DNA of 36,027 nucleotides from Acidimicrobiales bacterium (lineage in GTDB: Bacteria; Actinomycetota; Acidimicrobiia; Acidimicrobiales; SZUA-35), in NCBI GenBank assembly GCA_020630195.1, contig JAHDBV010000047.1:1-36027 (forward strand). The letters are read 5' to 3'. Positions 1 to 8,237 of the stretch are shown in pieces. The notes under the pieces were generated by a model, which was given only the letters and a program-made list of their open reading frames with translations, did no database searches and had not been told where the DNA came from. Both the position numbers and the translations under genes were made by a program. How positions within the stretch are numbered: position 1 is the first letter of the stretch; every line of letters begins with the position of its first letter.

Positions 1-715
1 CGTACATGAGCATGGCGGTGGCCTGGTTCCAGCCGTTGTTCAGCTCGCCGAGCAGGTTGTCCTTCGGGATGCGGACGTCGGAGAAGAAGACCTCGTTGAA
101 GTGCTTGCCACCGTCGATCTGGTGGATCGGGCGGACCTCCACACCCTCGGCGTCCATCGGCAGGATGAACATCGAGATCCCGGCGTGCTTCACCTGCTCG
201 GGGTCGGTGCGGGCGATCAGCACGGCGTAGTCCGACTTGTGGGCGAGGGTCGTCCACACCTTCTGGCCGTTGATGATCCACTCGTCGCCGTCGAGGATCG
301 CCTTCGTCTGGAGGCTGGCCACGTCGGAGCCGGCTCCCGGCTCGGAGAACATCTGGCACCACAGGGTCCGACCGGCGATGCAGTCGGGCATGTAGGTGCG
401 CTTCTGCTCCTCGGTGCCGAAGTCGTTGAGGACCGGCAGGCACATGCCGTGGCTGATGATGAACTCGTTGCTCATCGTCGGGACCTTGGCGGCCTCTTCA
501 CGGAACACGCGGTCGTGGGCCTTCGAGAGCCCGGCCCCGCCGAACTCACTGTCGTAGACGATGCCGCCGAAGCCGGCGTCGGCCAGCTTCGCCATGAAGG
601 CCTGGCACTCCTCGTAGGTGGCGTTCGGCTTGGTGTTCTCGGCCAGGAACGCCGCCACATCGGTCCGGAACTGCTCCAGATCGGCGGCGCTGAGGTCGGG
701 CATCGTGTCGGTCAT
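1..715 (-). CDS. Acyl-CoA dehydrogenase, N-terminal part (gene runs off the window)
   Basis: About 238 codons are present; the C-terminal part lies beyond base 1. The translation begins MTDTMPDLSAADLEQF. It shows the ACAD helical N-terminal domain, then the signature SEPGAGSD at about residues 124-131 and the middle beta-domain motif WIINGQKVWTT. This family oxidises acyl-CoA thioesters at the alpha-beta bond using FAD and passes electrons to ETF, in the cytoplasm. The chain-length or sterol preference cannot be read, and the catalytic glutamate region is outside the window. The start at 715 has a GGAG 7 bases upstream; an in-frame ATG at 703 is the alternative. A TACGGT -10 candidate and a palindrome lie about 40-55 bases upstream. 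The neighbouring M16-like gene is divergent. Family assignment is secure, the substrate is unknown. Confidence 0.93.
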   Translation of the reverse strand, partial: MTDTMPDLSAADLEQFRTDVAAFLAENTKPNATYEECQAFMAKLADAGFGGIVYDSEFGGAGLSKAHDRVFREEAAKVPTMSNEFIISHGMCLPVLNDFGTEEQKRTYMPDCIAGRTLWCQMFSEPGAGSDVASLQTKAILDGDEWIINGQKVWTTLAHKSDYAVLIARTDPEQVKHAGISMFILPMDAEGVEVRPIHQIDGGKHFNEVFFSDVRIPKDNLLGELNNGWNQATAMLMY

Positions 716-753
716 TCGCGTACTCCGGCGTCGGGTGATCGGTCCGTTCCGAA

Positions 754-771
754 ACCGTATGCCGCCATACG
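754..771. promoter_or_regulatory. Candidate promoter and operator palindrome of the acyl-CoA dehydrogenase gene
   Basis: Bases 756-771 read CGTATGCCGCCATACG, a perfect 6-bp inverted repeat with a 4-bp spacer. On the minus strand TACGGT (754-759) is a plausible -10 box for the dehydrogenase gene, giving a leader of roughly 30 bases that carries the GGAG. The palindrome overlaps this -10, the geometry of a repressor site such as a TetR-type operator. No regulator gene sits next to it, so the binding protein is unknown. Confidence 0.4.
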
Positions 772-828
772 ATCCCCGCGCCATTCGGCGGCGGATCGAA
801 GTGCTCAAGCGGCCGGCGACATCGGCCG

Positions 829-834
829 AACTCT
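829..834 (+). promoter_or_regulatory. Candidate leaderless -10 (AACTCT) of the M16-like gene
   Basis: AACTCT ends 6 bases before ATG 841. There is no properly spaced Shine-Dalgarno for 841 (GGTGG abuts the ATG), which favours a leaderless start there over the in-frame ATG at 856. Confidence 0.35.
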
Positions 835-840
835 CGGTGG

Positions 841-2301
841 ATGACGTACGAGTACATGTCGGCGGGTGAGGTGCCCGTGGTCTGGGCGCCGGTGGAGGGC
901 CCCCACACCGTGGGGCTGTCGTTCCGCGTCGGGATCGCCGACGAGCCACTGCCCGTCCGTGGCGTGACCCACCTCATCGAACACCTCGCACTCAGCGGCC
1001 TCGACGTCGACTTCCCCTTCAACGGGGCCACCGGGCCCGACATCACGACGTTCACGGCCCGCGGCTCCGAGACCGAGATGCGCCATTTCGTCGCCTCGGT
1101 CACCTCCGCGCTCGCCGGGCTTCCGGCCGATCGCGTCGCCACCGAAGCCCGGGTGCTCGAGGCCGAAGCCCAACAGCGTGGACGATCGACCACCGCGCTG
1201 TCGGCGCAGATCCTGCTCGGCAATCGGCGCCACGGTCTGCTCGACGCCCCCGAACTCGGCCTCGTCACCCCCGACGCCCGACGCCTGGCATGGTGGGCCG
1301 GGCACTGGTTCAACCGAGCCAACCTCGTCTGCTGGTCGACGGGGCCGACCCCGTTCGCCTTCGAACTCGACGCACTCCCGGCGGGCACCCGCGCCCCGTT
1401 GCGTTCCGTTCGCCCCGAACTCGACGAGGGTCGCCACGTCTTCCACGAACGCGTCGACGGGCTGAGCGTCGCGGCGATCGTGCCCGACGCGGGCGCGGTC
1501 GGCGTCACGGCCGCTGTGTTGCAACGCCGGTTGTTCGAGGAGCTCCGCGAACGTCGCGGCCTCGTCTACGGCGTGCACGTGCGACCCATGCGCCTCGATC
1601 TCGACCGGGCGATGCTCCAGATCACCTCCGACGCGGCCGACGCGCAGCTCGACGACGTCGCCGAAGGCATCCAGGTCGAACTCGCCCGCGTGATCCACAA
1701 GGGCGTCGCCGAGGACGAACTCGACCGCTACGTCGAACAGCTCGGCCGGCACCTCGCCGACCCGATGCAACGCGTCGGCGTCGTCGTCGACGCCGCCGAC
1801 CGGGAGTTGCTCGGCAAGCCGCGGCGTCGCTTCGACGAGATCGTCGCCCGGGCCCGTGCCATCGGTGTCGACGAGGTCACGGCCATGGTCGATCGCTTCC
1901 GCGAGAACCAGCTCCTGCTCACCGCGGGCGGCATCCGCGACCGCCGGTTCATGCCCGTGCCCGACCCTCTCGCCGACATCGGACCCGTGCAGGACTTCCC
2001 CCACTCCCTCGACCCGAGCCGGGTCGTCCAGCTCGGCACCGCCGGGCTCGGTGTGCGCACCGACCGATCGGAGCTCCGGGCACCGTTCGCCGACGTCGTC
2101 GGCATGGCCACCCACCCCGACGGGCAACGCATCGTCTGGTTCGGTGAGGGCACGGTGCTCTGTGTCCACGCCGACGACCACGCCGACGGCTGGGACCTCG
2201 TCAACGGGATCGACCGCTCGGTGCCCGAGGAGCTCGTGGTCCACCACACCGATCCGGCCCGGACCGCCCCGCCACCACCACTCGTCGGAACGGGGAGCTG
2301 A
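841..2301 (+). CDS. Compact M16-family (pitrilysin-like) zinc peptidase homologue with an extra C-terminal domain
   Basis: 486 residues. Residues 44-48 read HLIEH, the inverted zinc motif HxxEH of M16 peptidases. The Glu-rich helix that normally supplies the third ligand (ATEARVLEAEAQQRG, about 100-114) follows after only 54-59 residues instead of the usual 70-odd. An ELRERRGLVYGVH segment near 230-245 matches the conserved region of the second M16 half-domain. About 140 C-terminal residues (350-486) are not recognisably M16 and end in a Pro-rich tail. No signal peptide is visible, so it is probably cytoplasmic. The downstream gene starts 3 bases after the stop, so the two are almost certainly cotranscribed. 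M16 enzymes usually work as two-half clamshells or heterodimers. Whether this shortened form is active is unclear; a peptidase-like fold used for another purpose is possible. Confidence 0.75.
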   Translation: MTYEYMSAGEVPVVWAPVEGPHTVGLSFRVGIADEPLPVRGVTHLIEHLALSGLDVDFPFNGATGPDITTFTARGSETEMRHFVASVTSALAGLPADRVATEARVLEAEAQQRGRSTTALSAQILLGNRRHGLLDAPELGLVTPDARRLAWWAGHWFNRANLVCWSTGPTPFAFELDALPAGTRAPLRSVRPELDEGRHVFHERVDGLSVAAIVPDAGAVGVTAAVLQRRLFEELRERRGLVYGVHVRPMRLDLDRAMLQITSDAADAQLDDVAEGIQVELARVIHKGVAEDELDRYVEQLGRHLADPMQRVGVVVDAADRELLGKPRRRFDEIVARARAIGVDEVTAMVDRFRENQLLLTAGGIRDRRFMPVPDPLADIGPVQDFPHSLDPSRVVQLGTAGLGVRTDRSELRAPFADVVGMATHPDGQRIVWFGEGTVLCVHADDHADGWDLVNGIDRSVPEELVVHHTDPARTAPPPPLVGTGS

Positions 2302-2304
2302 CCG

Positions 2305-3291
2305 ATGGCACTGCTCACGAAAATGCTGCAACGAGGTCTCGGCGCGGACGACCCGATGCCCGAGACACCCCGTCCGCCCACCCTCGAGGAGCGGGCCCGC
2401 CTGCGGCCGGGCGTGATGGCCTTCCTGCGGGCGACCGACGCGCACGATGCGGATGCGGCGCGGGCCGCCTTCCGCGCTGCGCCGACCTGTGCCGAGCGGG
2501 CGCTGTGCGTCGACGGGGTGCTGCACGACGATGACGACACCTGGCTCGAACACTGGCGCGCCGCCCACCCCGCCGAAGCGCTCCCGGCGTTGATCCAGGG
2601 GTCGGTGCTGATGCGCCGTGGCTGGGCTGCTCGAGGTTCGGGTCGGGCCGACACCGTCAGCGACGACGGCTTCCGGACGTTCTTCGACTGTCTGCGTCGT
2701 GCCGATCGGCTGCTGCTCGACGCCGGGCGCCTCGATGCCGGCTCACCCGTCCCGTGGTCGCTGCTGCTCGCCACCGGGAAGGGTCTCCAGATCCCGCTGG
2801 AGGAGATCACCTTCCGATTCGACGAGGCGCTGCGGGCCGACCCGACCAGCCTCGCCGCCCACCGCCACTACGTGCAGGCGATCGCCGGGAAGTGGTCGGG
2901 CACCGACGAGCAGATGTGGGACTTCGCGATGGCCGTGCACGGCCACGTGCCGGCCGGCTCACCGGTGCGGGCCGTCGTGGCCGATGCGGCCGTCGAACGG
3001 TTCGTGATCTCCGGCAGCGACCGCACCATGGCGGCCGAGAACGACGTCGTCGAAGCGGCCCGCCAGTCGATCTGGCACCCCGAGTTCGAGAACCACCAGT
3101 GTGTGATCGAGCAGGTCGGTGCCGTGGCCTGCTTCGTCGAGGCCTTCTACCTGCTCGACATGGACGCCGAACTCCGCCAGACCTCGGCCGTGGCCCATCG
3201 CCTTCCCCACCTCGGCGAGATCTCCTACATCGGCCGGGTCGGGATGTCGGACGACGAACGCTGGGAACTCGTCCGCTCCAGGATCAGCTGA
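2305..3291 (+). CDS. Hypothetical protein, TPR-like helical repeats
   Basis: 328 residues, soluble, no signal peptide or membrane span. It is rich in amphipathic helices, with segments such as FDEALRADPTSLAAHRHYVQA (near 172) that look like tetratricopeptide-type repeats. The opening resembles other actinobacterial helical-repeat proteins of unknown role. The ATG has GGGGAG 7 bases upstream, within the end of the M16-like gene, and the gap is 3 bases, so translation is probably coupled. It may be a partner or adaptor of the M16-like protein, which is inference from linkage only. Its last 8 bases overlap the 3' end of the convergent esterase gene. I recognise no catalytic motif. Confidence 0.8.
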   Translation: MALLTKMLQRGLGADDPMPETPRPPTLEERARLRPGVMAFLRATDAHDADAARAAFRAAPTCAERALCVDGVLHDDDDTWLEHWRAAHPAEALPALIQGSVLMRRGWAARGSGRADTVSDDGFRTFFDCLRRADRLLLDAGRLDAGSPVPWSLLLATGKGLQIPLEEITFRFDEALRADPTSLAAHRHYVQAIAGKWSGTDEQMWDFAMAVHGHVPAGSPVRAVVADAAVERFVISGSDRTMAAENDVVEAARQSIWHPEFENHQCVIEQVGAVACFVEAFYLLDMDAELRQTSAVAHRLPHLGEISYIGRVGMSDDERWELVRSRIS

Positions 3292-4321
3292 CCCCGGACC
3301 CCCACGCGAACTCGGCGATGGCCGAGGCGGTCTCGCGGCTGATGTCCGGACAGGCGATCGAGAAGATCTCGGTGCCGTGGATCGTGCCGAGCATCTCGCG
3401 GGCCCGGGCCGGAACCCCGGCGGCGAGCAGGAGTCGATAGAAGGCCACCCCCTCGTCACGCAGCGGGTCGCACTCGTTGACGCTGATGACCGTCGGCGGT
3501 AGCCCACGGACGTCGTCGACGGTGGCGAACCCGGGCCAGGCGAGCGGATCGCGCCGGTCGAAGGCCTCGATGCCGTACGCCATCCGGCCACGATTCGAGT
3601 GGATCTCGATCAGGTAGCCGTTGTTCTCCACCGACGAGGGATAGCGCTCGTCGGGCCAGGCCCCGTTGATGTACGGACACAACGCGAACAGCCCCGCGAT
3701 CCGGTCGTCCCCGTCACGGAGGAATCGCATGCCGGTGGCGAGCGTGAGGTTGCCGCCGCCGCTCTCACCCGACACGACCACCCGCCCCGGGTCGATGCCG
3801 AGCTCCCCGGCGTGATCGAGCACGTGGCGCACGCCGTTCACACAGTCGTCGAGGCCCGCCGGATACGGCGCCACCTCCTCGGCCGTCGAGGGTTCGAGGC
3901 TGTTGCGGAAATCGATCATGGCGACCGCCACGTCGTTGGCGGCGATCAGCCGACCCCACGAGTGGTACAGGCCGTTGAAGGCCGACATCGACATCATCCC
4001 GCCGCCGTGGAGGTACACGACGCAGGGCACGACGTCGTCGTGGTCCGGGCGGATGAACCGGGCACGGATCGAGTGCCCGCCGGGTTCGGACACGAACGAG
4101 AACTCGCCGCTCCTCAGTCCCTCGAACGACGCCGTGTCCTCGGTGTCGATCGCGTCGAAGAACCGATTGCGGGTCTCGGCGTACTCCCGGGCCGAGTCAC
4201 TCGCCGCGACGGCGAGCAGCGTCTCGCGGTCGGGCACGTCCTCACTCGGCTCCGGTACGAGGTGGCCCATCACCGCCTTGATGCGGGGATCGATCCGGGG
4301 GTCGTCGGCCATGTTCGCCAT
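3284..4321 (-). CDS. HSL-family alpha/beta hydrolase (esterase/lipase)
   Basis: 345 residues. It shows the hormone-sensitive-lipase type oxyanion motif HGGG (105-108), the nucleophile elbow GESGGG with Ser187, an acid in NECDPLRDEG (Asp285) and a histidine in GTIHGTE (His315). The catalytic triad is therefore complete. Enzymes of this family hydrolyse short to medium acyl or aryl esters in the cytoplasm. There is no signal peptide. The start at 4321 (MANMADD) is preferred over ATG 4312 because GAGACT lies exactly 6 bases upstream. The open frame continues to 4624, but that extension overlaps the divergent AhpD-like gene and looks non-coding. The natural substrate cannot be told. Confidence 0.92.
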   Translation of the reverse strand: MANMADDPRIDPRIKAVMGHLVPEPSEDVPDRETLLAVAASDSAREYAETRNRFFDAIDTEDTASFEGLRSGEFSFVSEPGGHSIRARFIRPDHDDVVPCVVYLHGGGMMSMSAFNGLYHSWGRLIAANDVAVAMIDFRNSLEPSTAEEVAPYPAGLDDCVNGVRHVLDHAGELGIDPGRVVVSGESGGGNLTLATGMRFLRDGDDRIAGLFALCPYINGAWPDERYPSSVENNGYLIEIHSNRGRMAYGIEAFDRRDPLAWPGFATVDDVRGLPPTVISVNECDPLRDEGVAFYRLLLAAGVPARAREMLGTIHGTEIFSIACPDISRETASAIAEFAWGSGVS

Positions 4322-4327
4322 CCGTCG

Positions 4328-4333
4328 AGTCTC
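4328..4333 (-). promoter_or_regulatory. Candidate leaderless -10 (GAGACT) of the esterase gene
   Basis: Minus-strand GAGACT, separated by CGACGG (6 bases) from ATG 4321. No Shine-Dalgarno is seen. Confidence 0.35.
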
Positions 4334-4394
4334 GATCCTCGCCTCCGGTCGTGTCGAGTCGGCGGGACGGCTGGCGTCAGCGCCGGCGGGACGG

Positions 4395-4400
4395 GAGGAT
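4395..4400 (+). promoter_or_regulatory. GAGGAT ahead of the AhpD-like gene: -10 or ribosome binding site
   Basis: GAGGAT ends 6 bases before ATG 4407, but it is also part of GGGAGGA (4393-4399), a good Shine-Dalgarno at 7 bases spacing. The sequence alone does not decide between leaderless and leadered translation here. Confidence 0.35.
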
Positions 4401-4406
4401 CGGGTC

Positions 4407-4994
4407 ATGGCCCGTGTGGATCCGCTCGATCGTTCCGACCTCGGCGAGTTCGCCGAGGCGTTCGCCCTGACCGAACAGTTCATGGGCTTCGTCCCGAACT
4501 CGATGACGACCATGGCACGCGTCCCGGGCCTGCTGCCGGCGTTCCAGCAGCTCGCCGGCGCCGTGTTCATGAACGGGCTCATCCCACCCGATCTCGTGCA
4601 ACTCGTCGCCCACGTCACCTCCACCGCGGCCGGATGTCGCTACTGCCAGGCCCACACGGGGCATTCGGCCGAACGCCTCGGCGTTCCGGCCGAGAAGCTG
4701 GCGGAGATCTGGTCGTTCGAGACGAGCGACCACTTCGACGATGCGGAGCGTGCGGCACTGCGGATCGCCGTCGGCGCCGGCGGGGTGCCGAACGGGGTGA
4801 GCGACGCCGATGTCGAGGCGGCCCGGGAGCATTTCGACGACGACCAGATCGCCGCGGTGGTCTCGGTGTGTGCGGTCTTCGGCTTCCTCAACCGTTGGAA
4901 CGACACTCTGGCGACGGAGCTCGAGCCGTCGCCGACGGCCTTCGGCGATCGGGTGCTCGCCGAGCGGGGCTGGGAGCCCGGCCACCACGGCTGA
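4407..4994 (+). CDS. AhpD-like / carboxymuconolactone decarboxylase-family protein
   Basis: 195 residues, all helical. The redox motif CRYCQAH places Cys77 and Cys80 with a histidine 3 residues on (His83) and another at 86, as in AhpD-type alkylhydroperoxidase domains. The pattern of the N-terminal part (FMGFVPNSMTTMARVPGLL) matches the uncharacterised peroxidase-related branch of the CMD family. Such proteins use the two cysteines in peroxide or disulfide chemistry; the reducing partner is not encoded nearby. It is divergent from the esterase gene, with 85 bases between the starts. The start is supported by GGGAGGA. The family is confident; the physiological peroxide or other substrate is unknown. 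Confidence 0.9.
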   Translation: MARVDPLDRSDLGEFAEAFALTEQFMGFVPNSMTTMARVPGLLPAFQQLAGAVFMNGLIPPDLVQLVAHVTSTAAGCRYCQAHTGHSAERLGVPAEKLAEIWSFETSDHFDDAERAALRIAVGAGGVPNGVSDADVEAAREHFDDDQIAAVVSVCAVFGFLNRWNDTLATELEPSPTAFGDRVLAERGWEPGHHG

Positions 4995-5022
4995 GCACCC
5001 GCGACCCCGTTCACCCCGAGCG

Positions 5023-5042
5023 CGACCCCGAACGACCCCGAA
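5023..5042. repeat. Two tandem copies of a 10-bp unit
   Basis: CGACCCCGAA occurs at 5023-5032 and again at 5033-5042. GCGACCCCG also occurs at 5001-5009. It lies in the short gap between the AhpD-like and S41-type genes. TTCACCC (5010-5016) and GGGTGAA (5051-5057) could pair around it. No function is evident. Confidence 0.5.
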
Positions 5043-5086
5043 CGGGTTCCGGGTGAATCCCGATGTGGCGATCGGCGTCGGTCCTC

Positions 5087-5092
5087 GACGCT
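5087..5092 (+). promoter_or_regulatory. Candidate leaderless -10 (GACGCT) of the S41-type lipoprotein gene
   Basis: GACGCT ends 6 bases before GTG 5099. It supports GTG 5099 over the upstream in-frame ATG 5063, which lacks a good ribosome binding site. Confidence 0.3.
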
Positions 5093-5098
5093 GGCGAC

Positions 5099-6490
5099 GT
5101 GACCCACCGTGAACCGACCGCCGCCACCGACCCGTCCGATCCGCGCCGCCGCAGCCGTCGTGCGCTCGTCGTCCCGCTGTTCGCCGTGGCCGGCCTGGCC
5201 GCGTGCAGCTCCGACGCCGTGCAGGTCGTGATCGAGATCGACGACACGACGACCACGACGGCCCCGCCCACCACCACGAGCGCACCGACCACCACCTCGA
5301 CCGAGGCCCCGCCGATCATCGACCCGGCCGACGGTGTGTGGGAGATCGTCGGCTACGGCTACCACGTCGAGATCCGCGACGGCCGACAGGGTCTCGCGCA
5401 TCTCGTGGCCGGACCGGGGTGTGTCTCGCTCCCGTTCGCGGAGCTGGACGATCTGGTCGTCGACGGCGACACGGCCACCGCCACGATCGACGACGCGGCC
5501 TACGTGCTCGATCGGGTGGCCCTGCCCGACGCCTGTGCCGATCCCGCCGAGCCCGATGCTCGCCTGCTCGCCGAGAGCTTCGTCGGTCTGTTCGACACCC
5601 ACTACCCCTTCTTCGCCGAACGGGGGATCGACTGGGAGCCCAGGGCGGAGGAGATCCTGGAGCTCGGCGGGGCGGACGACCTCGAACCGCTTCTTCTCGC
5701 CATGGCCGAGCTCGTCCGTGATCTCGACGACGGGCACACCGCCATCGACCTCGGCCTTCCGCCCACGGCGGAGGCGATCGCCGAGCTCGCCGCACTCGAG
5801 GCCGATGTGGAGGCCGGCCGCCGGGACGCCACCGAGCGGCTCGGTGAGCTCACCGCCGGCCCGTACGGGATCCTCGAGTGGGCCCGGACCGACGACGGGA
5901 TCGGCTACCTGCGGATCGCTCGGCTGGCCGGGTTCGAGGCCGTCGACCCCGACGATCTCGACGCCGCCGCCGACCGTGCGGCGATCGCCGACAGCCTCGA
6001 CCTCGCGCTCACCGATCTCGCCGACGCGTCGTCGATCATCATCGATCTCCGCGGAAACCCCGGCGGCACCGACTCGGTCTCGCTCGAGGTCGTCTCCCGC
6101 TTCGTGCCCGAGGCCCGCGACCTCTACACCGAGGAGTCCTTCGCCGCTCCCGAGCGCACCCGGGTCACCATCGCCGTCGAGCCGTCCGACCGGGTCCGCA
6201 GCGATGCGCCCGTCTTCGTCCTCGTCGACCCCCTCACGGCCAGCGCCGCCGAGGTCCTCGGTGCGGGGCTGCTCGCGGGCGCCGACGCCACGGTGATCGG
6301 TCCCGGGTCGGAGGGCATCCTCTCCGACACGGTGCCCTTCGTGCTCCCCGGCGGGGTGGAGGTCCAGCTCTCGATGGAGGTCTATCGACTCGTCGACGGC
6401 ACCGCACTCGAGGTGGTCGGCGTCCCGGTGCAGATCGAGACGTCCAGCGTGGATGCACTCGCCGTGGCGCTCGATCGGGCCCGGCGCTGA
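5099..6490 (+). CDS. S41-family (tail-specific protease-like) lipoprotein
   Basis: 463 residues from GTG 5099 (475 if ATG 5063 is used). The N-terminus has an arginine cluster RRRSRR, a hydrophobic stretch and a lipobox LAAC (Cys36 from the GTG), so it is probably an exported lipoprotein, possibly via Tat. A Thr/Pro-rich linker of about 25 residues follows. The protease core carries the S41 motifs DLRGNPGG and LTASAAE, whose Ser is the expected nucleophile (Ser382 from the GTG). The region LFDTHYPFFAERGIDW resembles the N-terminal helical domain of tricorn-like S41 members. No PDZ domain is obvious. It likely cleaves proteins outside the membrane; the target is unknown. It converges with the ThDP-enzyme gene, 7 bases separating the stops. 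Confidence 0.87.
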   Translation: MTHREPTAATDPSDPRRRSRRALVVPLFAVAGLAACSSDAVQVVIEIDDTTTTTAPPTTTSAPTTTSTEAPPIIDPADGVWEIVGYGYHVEIRDGRQGLAHLVAGPGCVSLPFAELDDLVVDGDTATATIDDAAYVLDRVALPDACADPAEPDARLLAESFVGLFDTHYPFFAERGIDWEPRAEEILELGGADDLEPLLLAMAELVRDLDDGHTAIDLGLPPTAEAIAELAALEADVEAGRRDATERLGELTAGPYGILEWARTDDGIGYLRIARLAGFEAVDPDDLDAAADRAAIADSLDLALTDLADASSIIIDLRGNPGGTDSVSLEVVSRFVPEARDLYTEESFAAPERTRVTIAVEPSDRVRSDAPVFVLVDPLTASAAEVLGAGLLAGADATVIGPGSEGILSDTVPFVLPGGVEVQLSMEVYRLVDGTALEVVGVPVQIETSSVDALAVALDRARR

Positions 6491-6497
6491 CCCGGGC

Positions 6498-8237
6498 TCA
6501 GCCCCGGACGCGAGCCATGCGGAGGAACGGCCACGGATCGGGCACGTCACCCGTGCGGGTGATCACCAACGACGGCCCGTCGTGGTCGAAGGCATCCCGA
6601 AGGGCGGTCTCGAGGGCCTCGGGGCCGTCGGCTCGACGGGTGTCGATGCCGAACGATCGCCCGAAGGCCTCGAAGTCGGGGTTCTCGAGCGTCGAGGCGA
6701 TCGTGCGATCGGGGCCGAACCGGTTCGTCTGGATGCGCTTCACGTTGCCGTAGGCGCCGTTCTCGTGCAGGAGGATCGTCACCGGGACGTCGTGTTGCGC
6801 CGCGGTGGCGAGCTCCATCGCCGTGAACCCGAAGCCGCCGTCTCCGACGAGGCCGAGCACGTTGCGATCACCCGCACCGACCTGGGCGCCGATCGCGTGC
6901 GCGACGCCGGCACCGAGGGCGCCGACGGTGCCGGTGGTCAGGAAGGAGCGGGGGTGGCGGAACTCGAACATCAGGTGGGCGGCGAAGCCGAGCTGGGTCA
7001 CGTCCTCGACCACGATGCCGTCGTCGGGCAGTGCGGAGCGGACGGCATCGAGCAGGGACCGTTGCGGTTCGAGGTGGGCGGTCGCGTCGTCGAACGCGGC
7101 CCGGGCGGCAGCCGCCTCGGCGGCCCGCGACGCCCGCGGCTCCAGTGGCAGCGCGTCGAGCAGGCGTCGCAGCGTCGGAGCGGCGTCGCCGTGGAGGGCG
7201 ATCGGGTCGAGGTCGTAGAGGTCGAGGTGACGCTCGTCGATGTTGATCGACACGAACGTCATCGCCTCGTCATGGCCCCAGTGCATCGGGAACTCGAGGC
7301 GGGTTCCGATCGCGACCACGCAGTCGGCGTCGCGCCAGAACTCCCGGCCCGCCGTGAGCGGCACCCACAACGGGTCCCGGCAGTCCATCACGCCGTGGCC
7401 CTGGCGACGGGTGAACGTCGGAGCCTGCAGGAGGTCGGCGAGCGCCCGGACCTCGGCCGCCGCGTTCTGGGCGCCACCACCGACGACGACGAGCGGTCGC
7501 TCGGCCGCCGCGATCGCGGCGGCGGCCCGCTCGATCGACGTGTCGTCGGCGATCACGGGTTCGGCATGGGGCGGCTGCAGCGGTCCGTCGACGGCCTGGC
7601 CCCACACGTCGACCGGGACCTCGAGGCTCACCGGACGCGGGCTGCCGCCCACCAGGGTGTCGAGCGCGGTCTGCATCGTCGCGACCGCCGTGGCACCGCC
7701 TCCGACATGGGCGGCGTGCTCGGTGACCTGGGCGAGGATCGCCGTCGGGTCGGTCATCTCGTGCAGGACGCCCCGGCCGAGACCCTTGACCGCCTCGGGG
7801 ATCGCACCGACGACGGCCAGGATTCGACCCCCGGCCCAGTCCCCGCAGCTGAGACCGGCTGCGGCGTTCAACATGCCGGGCCCGGGCACCACCGCACAGG
7901 CCGACACCTCGCCCGTCACCTGGGCATGGCCGAGGGCCATGTAGGACGTGCCCTGCTCGTGGCGGCACACGATCGGTCGGATGTCGGGTGCGTCGACGAG
8001 TGCGTCGAAGAACTCGTCGTTCTGCACCCCCGGGATGCAGTAGAGCGTGTCGACGCCGGCGAGGCGCAGCGCCTCGACCGTGAGCTGGGCGACCGTGCGC
8101 CCGGCGTGCTCGGTGTTGTCGCTGCTCACTGCGTACTCGGTGTGGTCGCTGGTCACTGCGTGCTCGGTGTTGTCGCTGGTCACTGCGTGCTCGGTGTTGT
8201 CGCTGCTCACTGCGTGCTCAGTGTTGTCGCTGCTCAC
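6498..8237 (-). CDS. Thiamine-diphosphate-dependent enzyme (acetolactate synthase-like) with reiterated N-terminus
   Basis: 579 residues from the most upstream GTG. After a 45-residue head of five 9-residue repeats, the chain has the three-domain plan of the ThDP decarboxylase/synthase superfamily. The Pyr domain carries the catalytic glutamate in CRHEQGTSYMA (Glu94), a central domain begins near 215, and the PP domain has the cofactor motif GDGGFGF (465-471) followed by ENGAYGN. These enzymes act on 2-oxo acids; the exact reaction (acetolactate-type ligation, decarboxylation or other) cannot be assigned. No regulatory small subunit is nearby. The start overlaps the sulfatase stop (GTGA), indicating translational coupling. 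Each repeat contains another in-frame GTG, so the real N-terminus may be any of five; the last one (near 8129) would remove most of the head. Confidence 0.9.
   Translation of the reverse strand: MSSDNTEHAVSSDNTEHAVTSDNTEHAVTSDHTEYAVSSDNTEHAGRTVAQLTVEALRLAGVDTLYCIPGVQNDEFFDALVDAPDIRPIVCRHEQGTSYMALGHAQVTGEVSACAVVPGPGMLNAAAGLSCGDWAGGRILAVVGAIPEAVKGLGRGVLHEMTDPTAILAQVTEHAAHVGGGATAVATMQTALDTLVGGSPRPVSLEVPVDVWGQAVDGPLQPPHAEPVIADDTSIERAAAAIAAAERPLVVVGGGAQNAAAEVRALADLLQAPTFTRRQGHGVMDCRDPLWVPLTAGREFWRDADCVVAIGTRLEFPMHWGHDEAMTFVSINIDERHLDLYDLDPIALHGDAAPTLRRLLDALPLEPRASRAAEAAAARAAFDDATAHLEPQRSLLDAVRSALPDDGIVVEDVTQLGFAAHLMFEFRHPRSFLTTGTVGALGAGVAHAIGAQVGAGDRNVLGLVGDGGFGFTAMELATAAQHDVPVTILLHENGAYGNVKRIQTNRFGPDRTIASTLENPDFEAFGRSFGIDTRRADGPEALETALRDAFDHDGPSLVITRTGDVPDPWPFLRMARVRG

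Noticed and set aside
805-2568. A minus-strand open frame opposite the M16-like gene
   Set aside because: Low-complexity shadow. The plus strand carries the zinc motif, the conserved half-domain and the operon partner.
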